Assembly (NCBI GenBank): GCA_021811615.1
Contig: JAJZNW010000109.1
Location: forward strand, 25,676-89,675
Direction of reading: 5' to 3'
Length of the DNA stretch: 64,000 nt
Source of the DNA: Bacteroidota bacterium
GTDB lineage: Bacteria > Bacteroidota > Ignavibacteria > Kryptoniales > JAKASW01
Under the pieces are notes generated by a model. It had not been told where the DNA came from and searched no databases. It was given only the letters and a program-made list of their open reading frames with translations. Within the stretch, counting starts at the first letter, position 1; each line of letters begins with the position of its first letter. Below are positions 1-8,945 of the stretch, piece by piece. Both the position numbers and the translations under genes were made by a program.

Positions 1-41
1 AAATCCTGTTCGGATCCAATCCCTGATTAAGACGGGAGTTG

Positions 42-74
42 AGCGCAATACTAGCGCAATTGTAGCGCAATACA
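42..74. repeat. Three tandem 11-bp direct repeats
   Basis: Three head-to-tail copies of AGCGCAATACT-like units start at 42, 53 and 64. Copies one and three differ only in the last base, and the middle copy differs at two internal positions. The 11-bp period is about one helical turn, which is what one expects of an iterated protein-binding site. They lie upstream of a methyltransferase gene fragment. No protein partner can be named from the window. Confidence 0.6.
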
Positions 75-185
75 AACCCGGCTAAAGACAGGTTAAGATG
101 GAATCTTATCGGTGGATATCTCGTGTTTTGTTCCGTGTTTTGAGTGCATTGCTGGTTCTGGAGCGTACCCTGCTATCGTCACCGG

Positions 186-482
186 ATGGAGAAGCTTCGG
201 GACCCTTCGCATGTTCGGGCGCTAACCGTGGAAGAACTCGAGGCGATCGTTATGGAATCCGGGCTCAGAATACTCGACCGGAGTTCTTACAAGCTTGAGA
301 TGGAATTGGAACTACAACTCTCCTCATCATTTCCAAGGGAAGGCGACGCAGAGAAGATAAGAGAGATGTTCCGCGCTGATTTGCGGACCGATTCGATGGG
401 AGTCGGCGCAACGATGCGTGATGACAGGATACACTTTGCATACCCGGTCGAGATTTTCGTCGGGAGTAAAGACAGACGGTAA
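186..482 (+). pseudogene. 3' fragment of a SAM-dependent methyltransferase gene
   Basis: The reading frame gives 98 residues that look like the C-terminal third of a class I (type 11) SAM-dependent methyltransferase. The segment opens with MEKLRDPSHVRAL, a motif found after the Rossmann core in these enzymes, and later has SFPREGDAEKIREMF and a FAYPV strand. The GxGxG SAM-binding core, normally about 150 residues upstream, is absent. The frame upstream of the methionine at 186 does not continue the family. It is therefore a 5'-truncated relic, not a functional enzyme. A start further upstream at 144 is possible but adds unrelated residues. Confidence 0.6.
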
Positions 483-956
483 AGTAACCCTGCGGTCGCC
501 GTGCCGTGCCGGGCAACTGAGCCGATGTGCGTGCTAGCGCTGAAGTGAAGAAAAGACTTGCGTGGTGATTGGTTACTTTGTATAATTACACTGTCGTGTT
601 AGCGGACTACCGTAGAATTCCTATTTAGCATTCCTCTTCGCAGGAGTGGAGCGAAGAGTGATGTGCTTGTTTTAATGTGTTGCAGGGATTACGGACTTTG
701 CTTGTCAGGGAGGCAATGTTGAAAGTCCCGCGGTTTGCGGCGGTGATCATGGGCGGTCTGCCGTACTTGCCTGAACCAAATCGCCAAAGTACCCTTCTTA
801 TCCGGCAGTCTTTTCGAAATACTCTTTCCAGTGATTTGTCTCTTCTGATATGCGATCCTGAGCAGGGGACTCCTTGTCCTAGCTCGTTTCCATGGAACAG
901 GTGGCCTGTGACGTAAGAAGCTTCAGGTCTTCATTCATCTACTTAGGGAGAAGCAA
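483..956. other. Intergenic leader region upstream of the first TonB receptor
   Basis: This stretch of about 470 bases has no convincing gene; the short open frames in it lack ribosome sites and family resemblance. It contains a sigma-70-like promoter (558-586), which would give a 5' leader of roughly 365 nucleotides before the receptor start codon. I see no recognisable riboswitch. Confidence 0.5.
558..586 (+). promoter_or_regulatory. Sigma-70-like promoter for the first cassette
   Basis: A TTGCGT -35 element (558-563) is separated by 17 bases from a consensus TATAAT -10 (581-586). It is the only good candidate between the methyltransferase relic and the TonB receptor at 957. The long distance to the start codon implies a leader of about 365 nucleotides. 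Confidence 0.45.
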
Positions 957-3900
957 ATGTCGTGCATTGGTTACAGAGGTAGTATTCGCACGCTGCTTGT
1001 GGTCTGCGGAGTGTTTTTGCTGGGGCACCCGATATCGGCAAAAGCGAGCGGCATCGTCAAGGGCAGGATTCTCGACCGGGAAACCCGGGAGGCCTTACCG
1101 GGGGCAACGGTGCTCGTGAAAGGAACAAACATAGGGGCGGCCTCAAACATTAACGGGGAATATACGATTCAGGCGGCACCTGGCGGCAAGCAGATTTTGA
1201 ATGTGTCCTATGTCGGCTACGTGTCGAGGGCAATTGAGGTGGAAATTGTCGAAAACAAGGAGACCGTCGAAGATATTTTCCTGGAACCTACGGCGATAAC
1301 GGGCAAGGCGGTTGTCGTCACCGCACAGGCTCAGGGTCAACTGGGTGCAATCAACCAGCAGCTTTCGTCGAACACGATTGAGAATGTCGTGTCGAAAGCG
1401 CGCATTCAGGAGATGCCGGACGTGAACGCGGCTGAGTCCGTCGGACGTCTGCCGGGGGTATCGATCGAGCGTTCGGGGGGCGAGGCGACGAAAATTGAGA
1501 TTCGCGGGCTCGATCCGAAGTATAATCTTATTACAGTTAACGGAGTTCAACTCCCGGCCACCGGCTCGATCGGTATACTGCCTAATGGCCAGACTGTGCG
1601 TTCCGGCGACCGGAGCGTTGATCTGTCTCTCATTCCATCGAACATGCTGGACGGCATTACGCTAAAGAAGGTAGTCACTGCGGATATGGACCCGGCTGTC
1701 TTGGGAGGCACTGTCGATCTTACTCTGAAAGAAGCTCCAGCCGGCCTCCAAGGCAATTTCTCCGCGCAGGGCGGTTACAACCAGCTTCAGAAATATTACG
1801 GCGACTATAATTTTCAGGGAAGTCTAAGCGACAGATTTTTCGACGATAAGCTTGGAATCATAGCAAGTCTCCACGCCGACAATTATGACCGCAGTTCCGA
1901 TAAGTTCGGCGGACAAGGCTCCGGTGGTTACCAACAGCAGGTATATAATGGCGTGACGCAAGCCCAGATCCAGGAGCTGACACTTACCGAGTCGAAAGTC
2001 AACAGAAAGCGAGCGGGCGCCAGCCTGTTCCTCGATTATGTCATACCGAGCGGAAAGGTTACCGCAAACGGTTTCATCAATCAACTTTACACGACAGGAC
2101 TCAATCGCATCAACGACATGTGGGTCCCAGGGGCCGGCTACAACAGCAACCGCGATTATTATACTACGGACCAGTACACGAGTACGACCAATATCTTCAC
2201 CAGTTCCCTCGGTTTCAGGCAGGACTTAGGATGGATCAGTTATGATGCATCTGTATCGAGATCCGGCACTGAGAACGATGAGCCCAACGATCGCCAATGG
2301 CAGTTCGTACAGGATCAGTTTGCATTCAGCGATCACCTGGTTCTCTTCCCGGGCGAAAATCCCATCGCAATTGCGGACTCGGCCACAGTCTCCCCAAGCA
2401 GTACCAAGCTGGCTTTCATTTATGTCAATAGCTACAGGCTTGTCGAAAATCAGACCTCCGCGCAGGCGAACTTCAGAATCCCTTTCCGGGCCGGCGATTT
2501 GGTCAGCGGCTATATGAAATTCGGAGGAGTCGCCAGGTGGGTCGCGAGGAGGTCTGACCAGGGCCAGCAAGGTCAGAACGGAATAAACTACAGTACAGGA
2601 CAGAACGCCACCATCAATTACATCGGAACGTTCAGCCAGAAGTTGTGGGGCATCAATGCTGATTCGATAAACGGCCAATTGGGGTGGCTCCCAATAACTC
2701 CCTTCCTGATTGATTATTCTCGATCCAATTTTTTGAACGGCGATTACAAGCTCGGTATGGTGATCAATCAAGGAATCATGAACCGGATCTCCGATTCGCT
2801 TATGGCCAACGGCCGCCCTCTCAATATCTGGCGGACTTATTACATAAACAGCTGGGGTTTCGATTACGACGGAATTGAAAACTATGGCGCCGGATATGTA
2901 ATGGGGGAGTTTAATTTGGGCCGATATTTCACGTTGCTTCCGGGCATCCGGTATGAAAACGAGTACACATTGTACCATGGCCAGACGTTCGCGCAATATA
3001 CCCAGAACAATCAGGAACTGAGACCGGTAATATGGATCCCGGATACAACGAGCCGCGCGAAATCTTTCTGGCTCCCCGACGTGAACCTGATAGTAAGGCC
3101 TACTGAGTGGCTGCAGGTCAAAATGGCTCGGACAGAAACGCTCGCGCGACCCGACTATATCGAATATGCCCCGATAACGTATATCGACGCTTTGGGTCAG
3201 AACCTGACCGCATCCAATACAGGTCTTCAGACGGCTCACGCCGTGAATTATGATCTTGCCGCATCGATCTACGGGAGCGCGATCGGCCTTTTCTCAGTGG
3301 ACGGTTTCTACAAGAAGATCGATAACCTCATCTTTTTTGCAACGTTTAAGGCGAATCCAGGTGTGACGATCCCGGATAGCGCAGGCCTGGCCATTCCACC
3401 TGGCTTTCTCACGACTAACCCGAGAATAAGCACCTTCCTGAACAATCCGAATCCTGCCTATTACAGCGGATACTCGGTTGAATGGCAGACGAACTTCTGG
3501 TATTTGCCGAGCGTCCTTCACGGCCTTGTGCTGGATATTAACTACACTCACATCTTCTCTAAGATGAAGCTGCAGTATTATAAGAGTGTTTCACAGATAG
3601 GTACTTCCCCGACCGACCCGAGACCTCATCTTGTCTATTCGTACGTCGACACTTCTACCGAGACGCGAATGCCGGATCAGCCCTCACACATTTTTAACGT
3701 CACTCTCGGCTACGACCTGGAAGGATTCTCAGCACGATTGTCCTATTTGTACCAGACCGATAAGCTGACTTCCATCGGTTACGATGCCAGCGGATATCCT
3801 AGTCCGGTGTTAAGCACGTATGCAGGCCCCTATGGACGATGGGATCTCACGCTCCAGCAGAAACTCGGGACGCACATTCAACTGTTTGCGAATTTCAACA

Positions 3901-4010
3901 ACATTAACGCTCAGCCCGACAGGAGCCTCGTTGGAATGAATCCGAACGATCCGTCGTATATCGAGTACTACGGATTTACGATAGATCTCGGCTTTCGTTA
4001 TACGCTATGA
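957..4010 (+). CDS. TonB-dependent receptor with carboxypeptidase-regulatory-like N-domain
   Basis: Outer-membrane active transporter of 1017 residues, predicted to import an oligosaccharide using TonB-ExbBD energy. After a signal peptide (about 1-31), residues 35-115 form a carboxypeptidase-regulatory-like beta-sandwich with ALPGATVLVKGT and VSYVGY motifs. A plug domain follows, with AESVGRLPGVSIER and IEIRGLDPKYN. The remainder is a 22-strand-type barrel ending in a beta-strand at the C-terminus. The plug wording resembles the Xanthomonas/Caulobacter class of TonB receptors, which work without SusD. The start is fixed by a strong GGGAGAAG ribosome site. The beta-helix gene follows after about 60 bases, and a paralogue lies at 9583. 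The imported substrate is inferred only from the surrounding hydrolases. Confidence 0.93.
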   Translation: MSCIGYRGSIRTLLVVCGVFLLGHPISAKASGIVKGRILDRETREALPGATVLVKGTNIGAASNINGEYTIQAAPGGKQILNVSYVGYVSRAIEVEIVENKETVEDIFLEPTAITGKAVVVTAQAQGQLGAINQQLSSNTIENVVSKARIQEMPDVNAAESVGRLPGVSIERSGGEATKIEIRGLDPKYNLITVNGVQLPATGSIGILPNGQTVRSGDRSVDLSLIPSNMLDGITLKKVVTADMDPAVLGGTVDLTLKEAPAGLQGNFSAQGGYNQLQKYYGDYNFQGSLSDRFFDDKLGIIASLHADNYDRSSDKFGGQGSGGYQQQVYNGVTQAQIQELTLTESKVNRKRAGASLFLDYVIPSGKVTANGFINQLYTTGLNRINDMWVPGAGYNSNRDYYTTDQYTSTTNIFTSSLGFRQDLGWISYDASVSRSGTENDEPNDRQWQFVQDQFAFSDHLVLFPGENPIAIADSATVSPSSTKLAFIYVNSYRLVENQTSAQANFRIPFRAGDLVSGYMKFGGVARWVARRSDQGQQGQNGINYSTGQNATINYIGTFSQKLWGINADSINGQLGWLPITPFLIDYSRSNFLNGDYKLGMVINQGIMNRISDSLMANGRPLNIWRTYYINSWGFDYDGIENYGAGYVMGEFNLGRYFTLLPGIRYENEYTLYHGQTFAQYTQNNQELRPVIWIPDTTSRAKSFWLPDVNLIVRPTEWLQVKMARTETLARPDYIEYAPITYIDALGQNLTASNTGLQTAHAVNYDLAASIYGSAIGLFSVDGFYKKIDNLIFFATFKANPGVTIPDSAGLAIPPGFLTTNPRISTFLNNPNPAYYSGYSVEWQTNFWYLPSVLHGLVLDINYTHIFSKMKLQYYKSVSQIGTSPTDPRPHLVYSYVDTSTETRMPDQPSHIFNVTLGYDLEGFSARLSYLYQTDKLTSIGYDASGYPSPVLSTYAGPYGRWDLTLQQKLGTHIQLFANFNNINAQPDRSLVGMNPNDPSYIEYYGFTIDLGFRYTL

Positions 4011-4069
4011 TATGGCTGTATGCAGGGCCAACTAATGTCAAAAAAAAACAAAAGAACTGGAGGAACGGT

Positions 4070-6694
4070 ATGAAGCTATTTTACAAAGTCATGCTCACGG
4101 CTTTCGCCATGGGTATTGCTTTCCTTTGGGTACCGAATGCACGCGCTCAGGGAGATACGCTTGTGGTCCCCTGGTCGGATTCTCAAGGGAATCTTGCTGT
4201 GGATACGCTTTACAATACCATCATGGGAGACACGCTTTCTAACGGTACGAGGAAGAATCTCAACCGTGTGTATCTCCTGCAAAAAGGCGGAGAATATTGG
4301 AATGATCTTACGATCAAGAATCAGGACAGGTTCGGAAATTCTTTTGCACTTCGCCTGGTCGGCGAGACGCCTGATCCAACCAAAGTTCTTGGCAACCCTC
4401 CGACGCTGCAATTGCTTTCGACCAACGGGCAGACGCACATCCTGCAGGGATACGGTGATGTCTACTTCAAGAATCTCTATATCATCGAATGCGACGAAGT
4501 GGGAAATCAATCGAAATATTACCAGACGATAGAATTTGATGCGGGTAATACTCACTGCGTATTCGACAGCTGCATTTTTGAACGAGCCAACTTTGCCACG
4601 GTAGCATACACGACAAAGAACAACGATATCACCTTTACCAATTGCGTGTTCCGTAATCTCGTCGAATACCCGATGACGCAGGAATGGACAGGACGCGGAA
4701 TTTCGTGCTGGGCTGATCAGGACAGCGTTATCGTTGAGAACTGCACTTTCTTCAATGTCGGCATGTGTGCTCTTCAGATCGAGGGCGGCGCAGCAAAATA
4801 TGTCCGCTTCAATCACAATACGCTGGTAGATGTCGGACACGGCATCAACAGCGGCTATAGCGGACCATGGTGGCGTGAGGCTTATTTCACGAACAACCTT
4901 TTCATCAACCAGTATTGGCATGGTGAGAGCAATCTTGAATATTCACTAGTTCTCAATCCGTCCCGTTATTGGGGTCCGTTGTCCGGTATGTTTACTATCG
5001 GGCCTTTGCCGGCACAGTACGGTGCAGACCTGGGGCGCAGAATTGCTTTTTCGTACAACGCGGGTTACCTCGCATCGTACTTCACCAGCCATTACGGTGA
5101 CTCCGTGCGTGCACAACCCTTCACGAATGCATACACGGACTCTTTCTTCAACGCATACAGTCCCGCGAATGGCGGCCAAATGGTCAACTTAAACAACGTC
5201 ACGCTCGGCGCTTACCCGCAGTTCCCGGCCGCTGTAGTCGATTCGCTCAATGCGCTTGCGCCGGTCCAGTGGACAAGCATAGTGGACGTGAGGGATGCAA
5301 TAGCTAATCCTCCGTCGTATTTCTATGACTACAACCCGGTGACCGCCACTGTGTTTACCAATCCGACGTGGCCTCTACCGGAAAGCTTCACCTATTCCGA
5401 TGCATCGCTCATGAGCGGAAAGACGAGCGACAACCTCCCTCTGGGCGACCTGAGGTGGTTCCCGAGTTCGCTTTCGACTTTCAATGCGAACAAAGCACAG
5501 TATGTCAAGGGAGTTGAAACGATACCAGGCAAGCAGTTTTACTTCAATGTCGATACGCTCGCGGAGGCTGAGGCCGGCACTGTGGGCGGCACAGCCGTCA
5601 AGAAGGCGACACCCGGTCTGACTTACTACACTCAATCTAACGGCGCCGGAACAATTACCTGGACATTCACCGCCACGACTGCCGGGCAGTATGATACAAA
5701 ATGGTACGTCAATGAAACGGGGCGCGGTCAGAGCGGTCCATGCCTCGCGATTGACGGGCAGCAATTCGTCGACAAAGCCCACGGCTGGGGCCAATTTGTG
5801 CTTGATTCGCTTTCCGGGCCTGCCAAGGGTCTGTCCAAGACAAACTGGATTTGGATGCCTGTTGTCGCCGATTCAATGGAACTCTCGTCTCCCGGGCCAT
5901 TCGGAAATCCGGCCACGAGTCTGTTCACCTTCGCGGCGGGAAGTCAGCATACCATCGGCGTGATGGGAGGCGGCTGGGGAACTGTCCAGTTTGCGGAAGT
6001 CGATATTGTTGTCCATGGAGGAACAGATACCCTGAAGTTGAAGGCACCTGATGCAGTTACCACTCTCGTTACTCCGGGAGCCGTCGGAGTCAGTTGGGTT
6101 GCCTCAGGCTTCAAGTTTGATTCGCTCGGTTCCGCCGGTACGATAACCTGGTCACTGAACGCATCGAATGCGGGGAGTTATGCGATCAGCGTGAATTACC
6201 AGAATACCGGCGCAAACACGACGGCACAAATCAAAGTGGACAACGGAACTCCTATCAGCGTTGATCTTCCGTCAAACAGCGATGGGCTCGGCCATGGCGT
6301 CCTCTCGAGCGTTGTGCCGCTTACTGCCGGTAGTCATACAATTGTCCTTTCTGGAGGCGGAGCAAACATCGACTTCATCCAGCTACAGGAAAAAGTGACC
6401 GGGATAAGACAGACATCCGTAGAGATACCCGGCAAATTCGCGCTTGAACAGAACTTCCCCAATCCATTCAACCCGACTACTACGATAAACTACTCGATAC
6501 CGAAGAGAAGCAATGTGACCTTGGAAGTGTACAACGTATTGGGACAGAAGGTCATGACACTCTTCACCGGTGTCCAGGCTGCAGGCTCGTACCAGTGTAA
6601 CTTCGAAGCGGCCAGGTTTGCCAGTGGTGTGTATTTCTACCGGCTGCAGGCGGGAAGTTATTCTGTGGTTAAGAAGATGATGTTGCTTAAATAG
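4070..6694 (+). CDS. Secreted beta-helix / carbohydrate-binding protein with T9SS sorting domain
   Basis: Predicted cell-surface or released protein of 874 residues. It has a signal peptide ending at ARAQG, then a right-handed parallel beta-helix (about 90-330) with rungs such as VIVENCTFFNVG and VRFNHNTLVDVG. Two beta-sandwich modules resembling CBM6/CBM35 follow (about 490-650 and 660-780), sharing the wording TITWxxxAxxAGxY. The last 85 residues are a type-A T9SS sorting domain with NFPNPFNPTT and ending in a basic, hydrophobic tail. I chose the ATG at 4070 over the earlier one at 4007 because it has a GGAGG ribosome site and is followed at once by the signal peptide. It could be a polysaccharide lyase-like enzyme or a non-catalytic surface binder; no catalytic residues are recognised. 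The second cassette has a shorter analogue at 12788. Confidence 0.85.
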   Translation: MKLFYKVMLTAFAMGIAFLWVPNARAQGDTLVVPWSDSQGNLAVDTLYNTIMGDTLSNGTRKNLNRVYLLQKGGEYWNDLTIKNQDRFGNSFALRLVGETPDPTKVLGNPPTLQLLSTNGQTHILQGYGDVYFKNLYIIECDEVGNQSKYYQTIEFDAGNTHCVFDSCIFERANFATVAYTTKNNDITFTNCVFRNLVEYPMTQEWTGRGISCWADQDSVIVENCTFFNVGMCALQIEGGAAKYVRFNHNTLVDVGHGINSGYSGPWWREAYFTNNLFINQYWHGESNLEYSLVLNPSRYWGPLSGMFTIGPLPAQYGADLGRRIAFSYNAGYLASYFTSHYGDSVRAQPFTNAYTDSFFNAYSPANGGQMVNLNNVTLGAYPQFPAAVVDSLNALAPVQWTSIVDVRDAIANPPSYFYDYNPVTATVFTNPTWPLPESFTYSDASLMSGKTSDNLPLGDLRWFPSSLSTFNANKAQYVKGVETIPGKQFYFNVDTLAEAEAGTVGGTAVKKATPGLTYYTQSNGAGTITWTFTATTAGQYDTKWYVNETGRGQSGPCLAIDGQQFVDKAHGWGQFVLDSLSGPAKGLSKTNWIWMPVVADSMELSSPGPFGNPATSLFTFAAGSQHTIGVMGGGWGTVQFAEVDIVVHGGTDTLKLKAPDAVTTLVTPGAVGVSWVASGFKFDSLGSAGTITWSLNASNAGSYAISVNYQNTGANTTAQIKVDNGTPISVDLPSNSDGLGHGVLSSVVPLTAGSHTIVLSGGGANIDFIQLQEKVTGIRQTSVEIPGKFALEQNFPNPFNPTTTINYSIPKRSNVTLEVYNVLGQKVMTLFTGVQAAGSYQCNFEAARFASGVYFYRLQAGSYSVVKKMMLLK

Positions 6695-6751
6695 TACCAA
6701 ACGAACAGCCGCCAGACTGCTGTTAGAGCTGGCTGCCAATTTGTGAATCCG

Positions 6752-6780
6752 GGGCCGGGATGGTAAATGCCTCCCGGCCC
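6752..6780 (+). terminator. Stem-loop after the first beta-helix gene
   Basis: A perfect 9-bp inverted repeat, GGGCCGGGA (6752-6760) and TCCCGGCCC (6772-6780), with an 11-base loop lies 58 bases after the stop codon. There is no U-tract, so it may act as an mRNA 3'-end protector or attenuator rather than a full intrinsic terminator. Confidence 0.45.
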
Positions 6781-6845
6781 ATATAAGCTGATCAAGATAC
6801 ACACGAACGATTAGCGGACGAATAACTTAACGGACAAGAAGCACT

Positions 6846-8546
6846 ATGTGGAGTCGATTGATATCTCTCAGGGGCCGATCGCCGTGGTCAACACCAACCG
6901 GGAACATCACGTTAAATATTCTCGCCATGATGTTTTCTTTTTTTCTACCCTTTTCATCTGCCTGGTCCAAGACCATTGTGAGCGGGAAAATAACTGGAAC
7001 CCGCGGAGAACAGATTCCTTTGGCGATTGTATTCATCGGCGTGCCGGATCATCTGCAACCGGAGCGCCGAGTCAAGGCGGGGAGGAACGGCGCCTACGAA
7101 GTTGCTATCGAAACTAAAGGCGTTAAGTTGCTTCGCTTCACGGGAGCTCTTCATAAGGACTATACGATAGCCGTCTACGTGGACGAGCCTAAGACGATTC
7201 ATCTCGATGTCAGGCTTCAGACATACGATTACGGTGGAGACTTTGATGGGATGAAGGTTTTGGGTAGTTTCAACGATTGGTACCCACCGTCGGCTGTTTC
7301 ACTCCAGAAGCAACTTGATGGTACGTACGCAGCTGACATCAGGAGTGAAGTTAAAAAAATAACCTATCGGTTGATAGGAGTCCCCGGCGGCGGCTTGGCC
7401 GGTACCGGGGCAGATCGATTTGTGTATGTGCAATCGCAAGGCTATGCGGCTGTCGCGGTCCCGAGCCGTGGAATTGCTCGCATAGTTTTCGACCCCCGGA
7501 GACTTGTGAACCCTGGTGAACTCGCCGGTTGCGCATTCGGAGCTGACGATTCGGTGGAATCGAGATTTACGCGCGTGTATGATGAAGTTAGGTTGTGGAA
7601 CAGTGCGTACGCCAGTTACCTAATAAAGTCTGTCAGCGATCGAAGATCCGGTCTGAAACAAGAGCCTTTTGATTTCGAAAGCATCCTTTCAAATCTCGAA
7701 CGACAGATGCGGTCCGAGCCGAACAATATCGTGCGGGCGGAATTGCATCTGGCGTATTTTGAAGTTCTCATGAAGGGAAAAATGGCAGACTCGCTGAGTG
7801 CAAGGGCATTACTGCAGGAGGTACATCCGGGGTCTGTCGTCTGGTCGCTTTCACCAGGCATGATTTCGTCTGCTCTTGATGTCGCACAATATGATGACAG
7901 GATGAGAAATGACTACGTCGCAAATATGATCCATGATAATCCGAGCGTCGAAACGGTCGTGAGGGTCTTGTCCTATGAATTCCTTAGGAGCCTTTACGGT
8001 GGCGACAAGGAATCAGCTTTGCGCTCCTATGACATCGTGGTAAACCAATATGGAGAGACCCCTGGAGCAGAAGAAGTTGCACGCTACCATAATGTGAGCG
8101 CGGTCGATATCGGAAAAACAGCGCCTCTATTCTCCGTGAGTTCGATGCGGGATTCGAGCGTTGTTCTCACGCAGAAAAACTTTAAAGGCAAATATCTCCT
8201 GATCGACTTCTGGGCAACGTGGAGCAAGTCTTCTGTGGATGAGATGAAATACTTGGCAAAAGCGTACCGTGAATTCGGCGGGAACACTTTTGAGATACTG
8301 AGTATGTCTCTGGACAGCTCACGAAAAGCGGTGGACGATTCCTATTCGTTCAAATATGTGATGAAGTGGGTAAACGCTTTTGTACTCGGCGGAGTCGAGA
8401 GCAAAATCTGCAGAGACTATGAAGTCTTTGCAATCCCCAAGCCGATTCTGATCGATCCTCAGGGAAGAATTGTGGCAGTTGGCCTGGAGTTGCGCGGGGA
8501 ACGATTGAGGAAGACACTCGCGAGATTTCTCGATAAACGACATTAG
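6846..8546 (+). CDS. Exported protein with CBM48-like and cysteine-less thioredoxin-like domains
   Basis: Predicted periplasmic or membrane-tethered protein of 566 residues, third member of the first cassette. A hydrophobic export signal covers about residues 21-41. Residues 45-125 resemble a carboxypeptidase-regulatory-like sandwich. Residues 135-225 resemble an early-set/glycogen-binding (CBM48) fold with VLGSFNDWYPP. The middle is helical. From about 415 the sequence is a TlpA/AhpC-TSA thioredoxin-like domain (IGKTAPLFSVSS, YLLIDFWATW). The redox CxxC is replaced by S460-K-S-S463, so disulphide chemistry is unlikely. A cis-proline-like IPKPILID segment is kept. A start at 6927 is possible, but neither start has a strong ribosome site. 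The paralogue at 15172 also lacks the cysteines. A binding or scaffolding role is inference. Confidence 0.75.
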   Translation: MWSRLISLRGRSPWSTPTGNITLNILAMMFSFFLPFSSAWSKTIVSGKITGTRGEQIPLAIVFIGVPDHLQPERRVKAGRNGAYEVAIETKGVKLLRFTGALHKDYTIAVYVDEPKTIHLDVRLQTYDYGGDFDGMKVLGSFNDWYPPSAVSLQKQLDGTYAADIRSEVKKITYRLIGVPGGGLAGTGADRFVYVQSQGYAAVAVPSRGIARIVFDPRRLVNPGELAGCAFGADDSVESRFTRVYDEVRLWNSAYASYLIKSVSDRRSGLKQEPFDFESILSNLERQMRSEPNNIVRAELHLAYFEVLMKGKMADSLSARALLQEVHPGSVVWSLSPGMISSALDVAQYDDRMRNDYVANMIHDNPSVETVVRVLSYEFLRSLYGGDKESALRSYDIVVNQYGETPGAEEVARYHNVSAVDIGKTAPLFSVSSMRDSSVVLTQKNFKGKYLLIDFWATWSKSSVDEMKYLAKAYREFGGNTFEILSMSLDSSRKAVDDSYSFKYVMKWVNAFVLGGVESKICRDYEVFAIPKPILIDPQGRIVAVGLELRGERLRKTLARFLDKRH

Positions 8547-8558
8547 ACAAACGGGCAC

Positions 8559-8633
8559 AGACTAATCCAAACCGGCCAGTCTCTTCTCGGTAAGGAGCTG
8601 GAGAAAACTCTGGCCAGGTACCTGAAAGACTGA
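8559..8633 (+). pseudogene. Leftover C-terminal tail of a third thioredoxin-like paralogue
   Basis: In the frame that stops at 8631-8633 the bases encode LLGKELEKTLARYLKD. This aligns with the end of the preceding gene (LRGERLRKTLARFL) and with the tail of the paralogue at 15172. Upstream of it the frame also reads RLIQTGQ, matching the LIDPQG segment loosely. There is no start and no room for the rest of the protein. It reads as the scar of a third cassette removed by recombination between repeats. Confidence 0.5.
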
Positions 8634-8834
8634 GCTCCCGGCGGCCGGAGAATCATGGGCTGTACCATCTTCCTGGATGCGGCCCGGTTCGCGCGGCGAG
8701 TGATAAGCTGGCTTGGACGGATGGTGTGGCTTTCACACCGCTGATGGAAGGGGCCCATACCTGCACCTCTCCTCGGCGGCCGAATGGCAGCGCGCATTAA
8801 TCGCCCTCCCCAGCTTCTTTTCTTTGCAGAGAGC

Positions 8835-8863
8835 TTGACATTTTGCCGGGCATCTCCTATAAT
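8835..8863 (+). promoter_or_regulatory. Consensus sigma-70 promoter upstream of the second cassette
   Basis: TTGACA (8835-8840) and TATAAT (8858-8863) match the sigma-70 consensus exactly with the ideal 17-base spacer. Transcription would begin near 8870. The first ribosome site downstream is that of the orphan frame at 8946. The TonB receptor itself starts only at 9583, giving a leader of about 710 nucleotides. Confidence 0.7.
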
Positions 8864-8945
8864 TTGCACACAGAGAGAGTTCCAAAGTTCTTTACATTTC
8901 GCGGTCAACGAAGCACAATTACTTTCATGAAAGAGGGAGAAGCAC

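Noticed and set aside
677..916. Short open frame upstream of the first receptor
   Set aside because: No Shine-Dalgarno and no recognisable protein; it lies in the probable untranslated leader.
483..956. Possible riboswitch in the long leader of the first receptor
   Set aside because: No conserved cobalamin, TPP, SAM or other aptamer block could be recognised.
2226..3239. Long minus-strand open frame opposite the first TonB receptor
   Set aside because: Codon-mirror shadow of the receptor gene: no ribosome site, no family resemblance, atypical composition.
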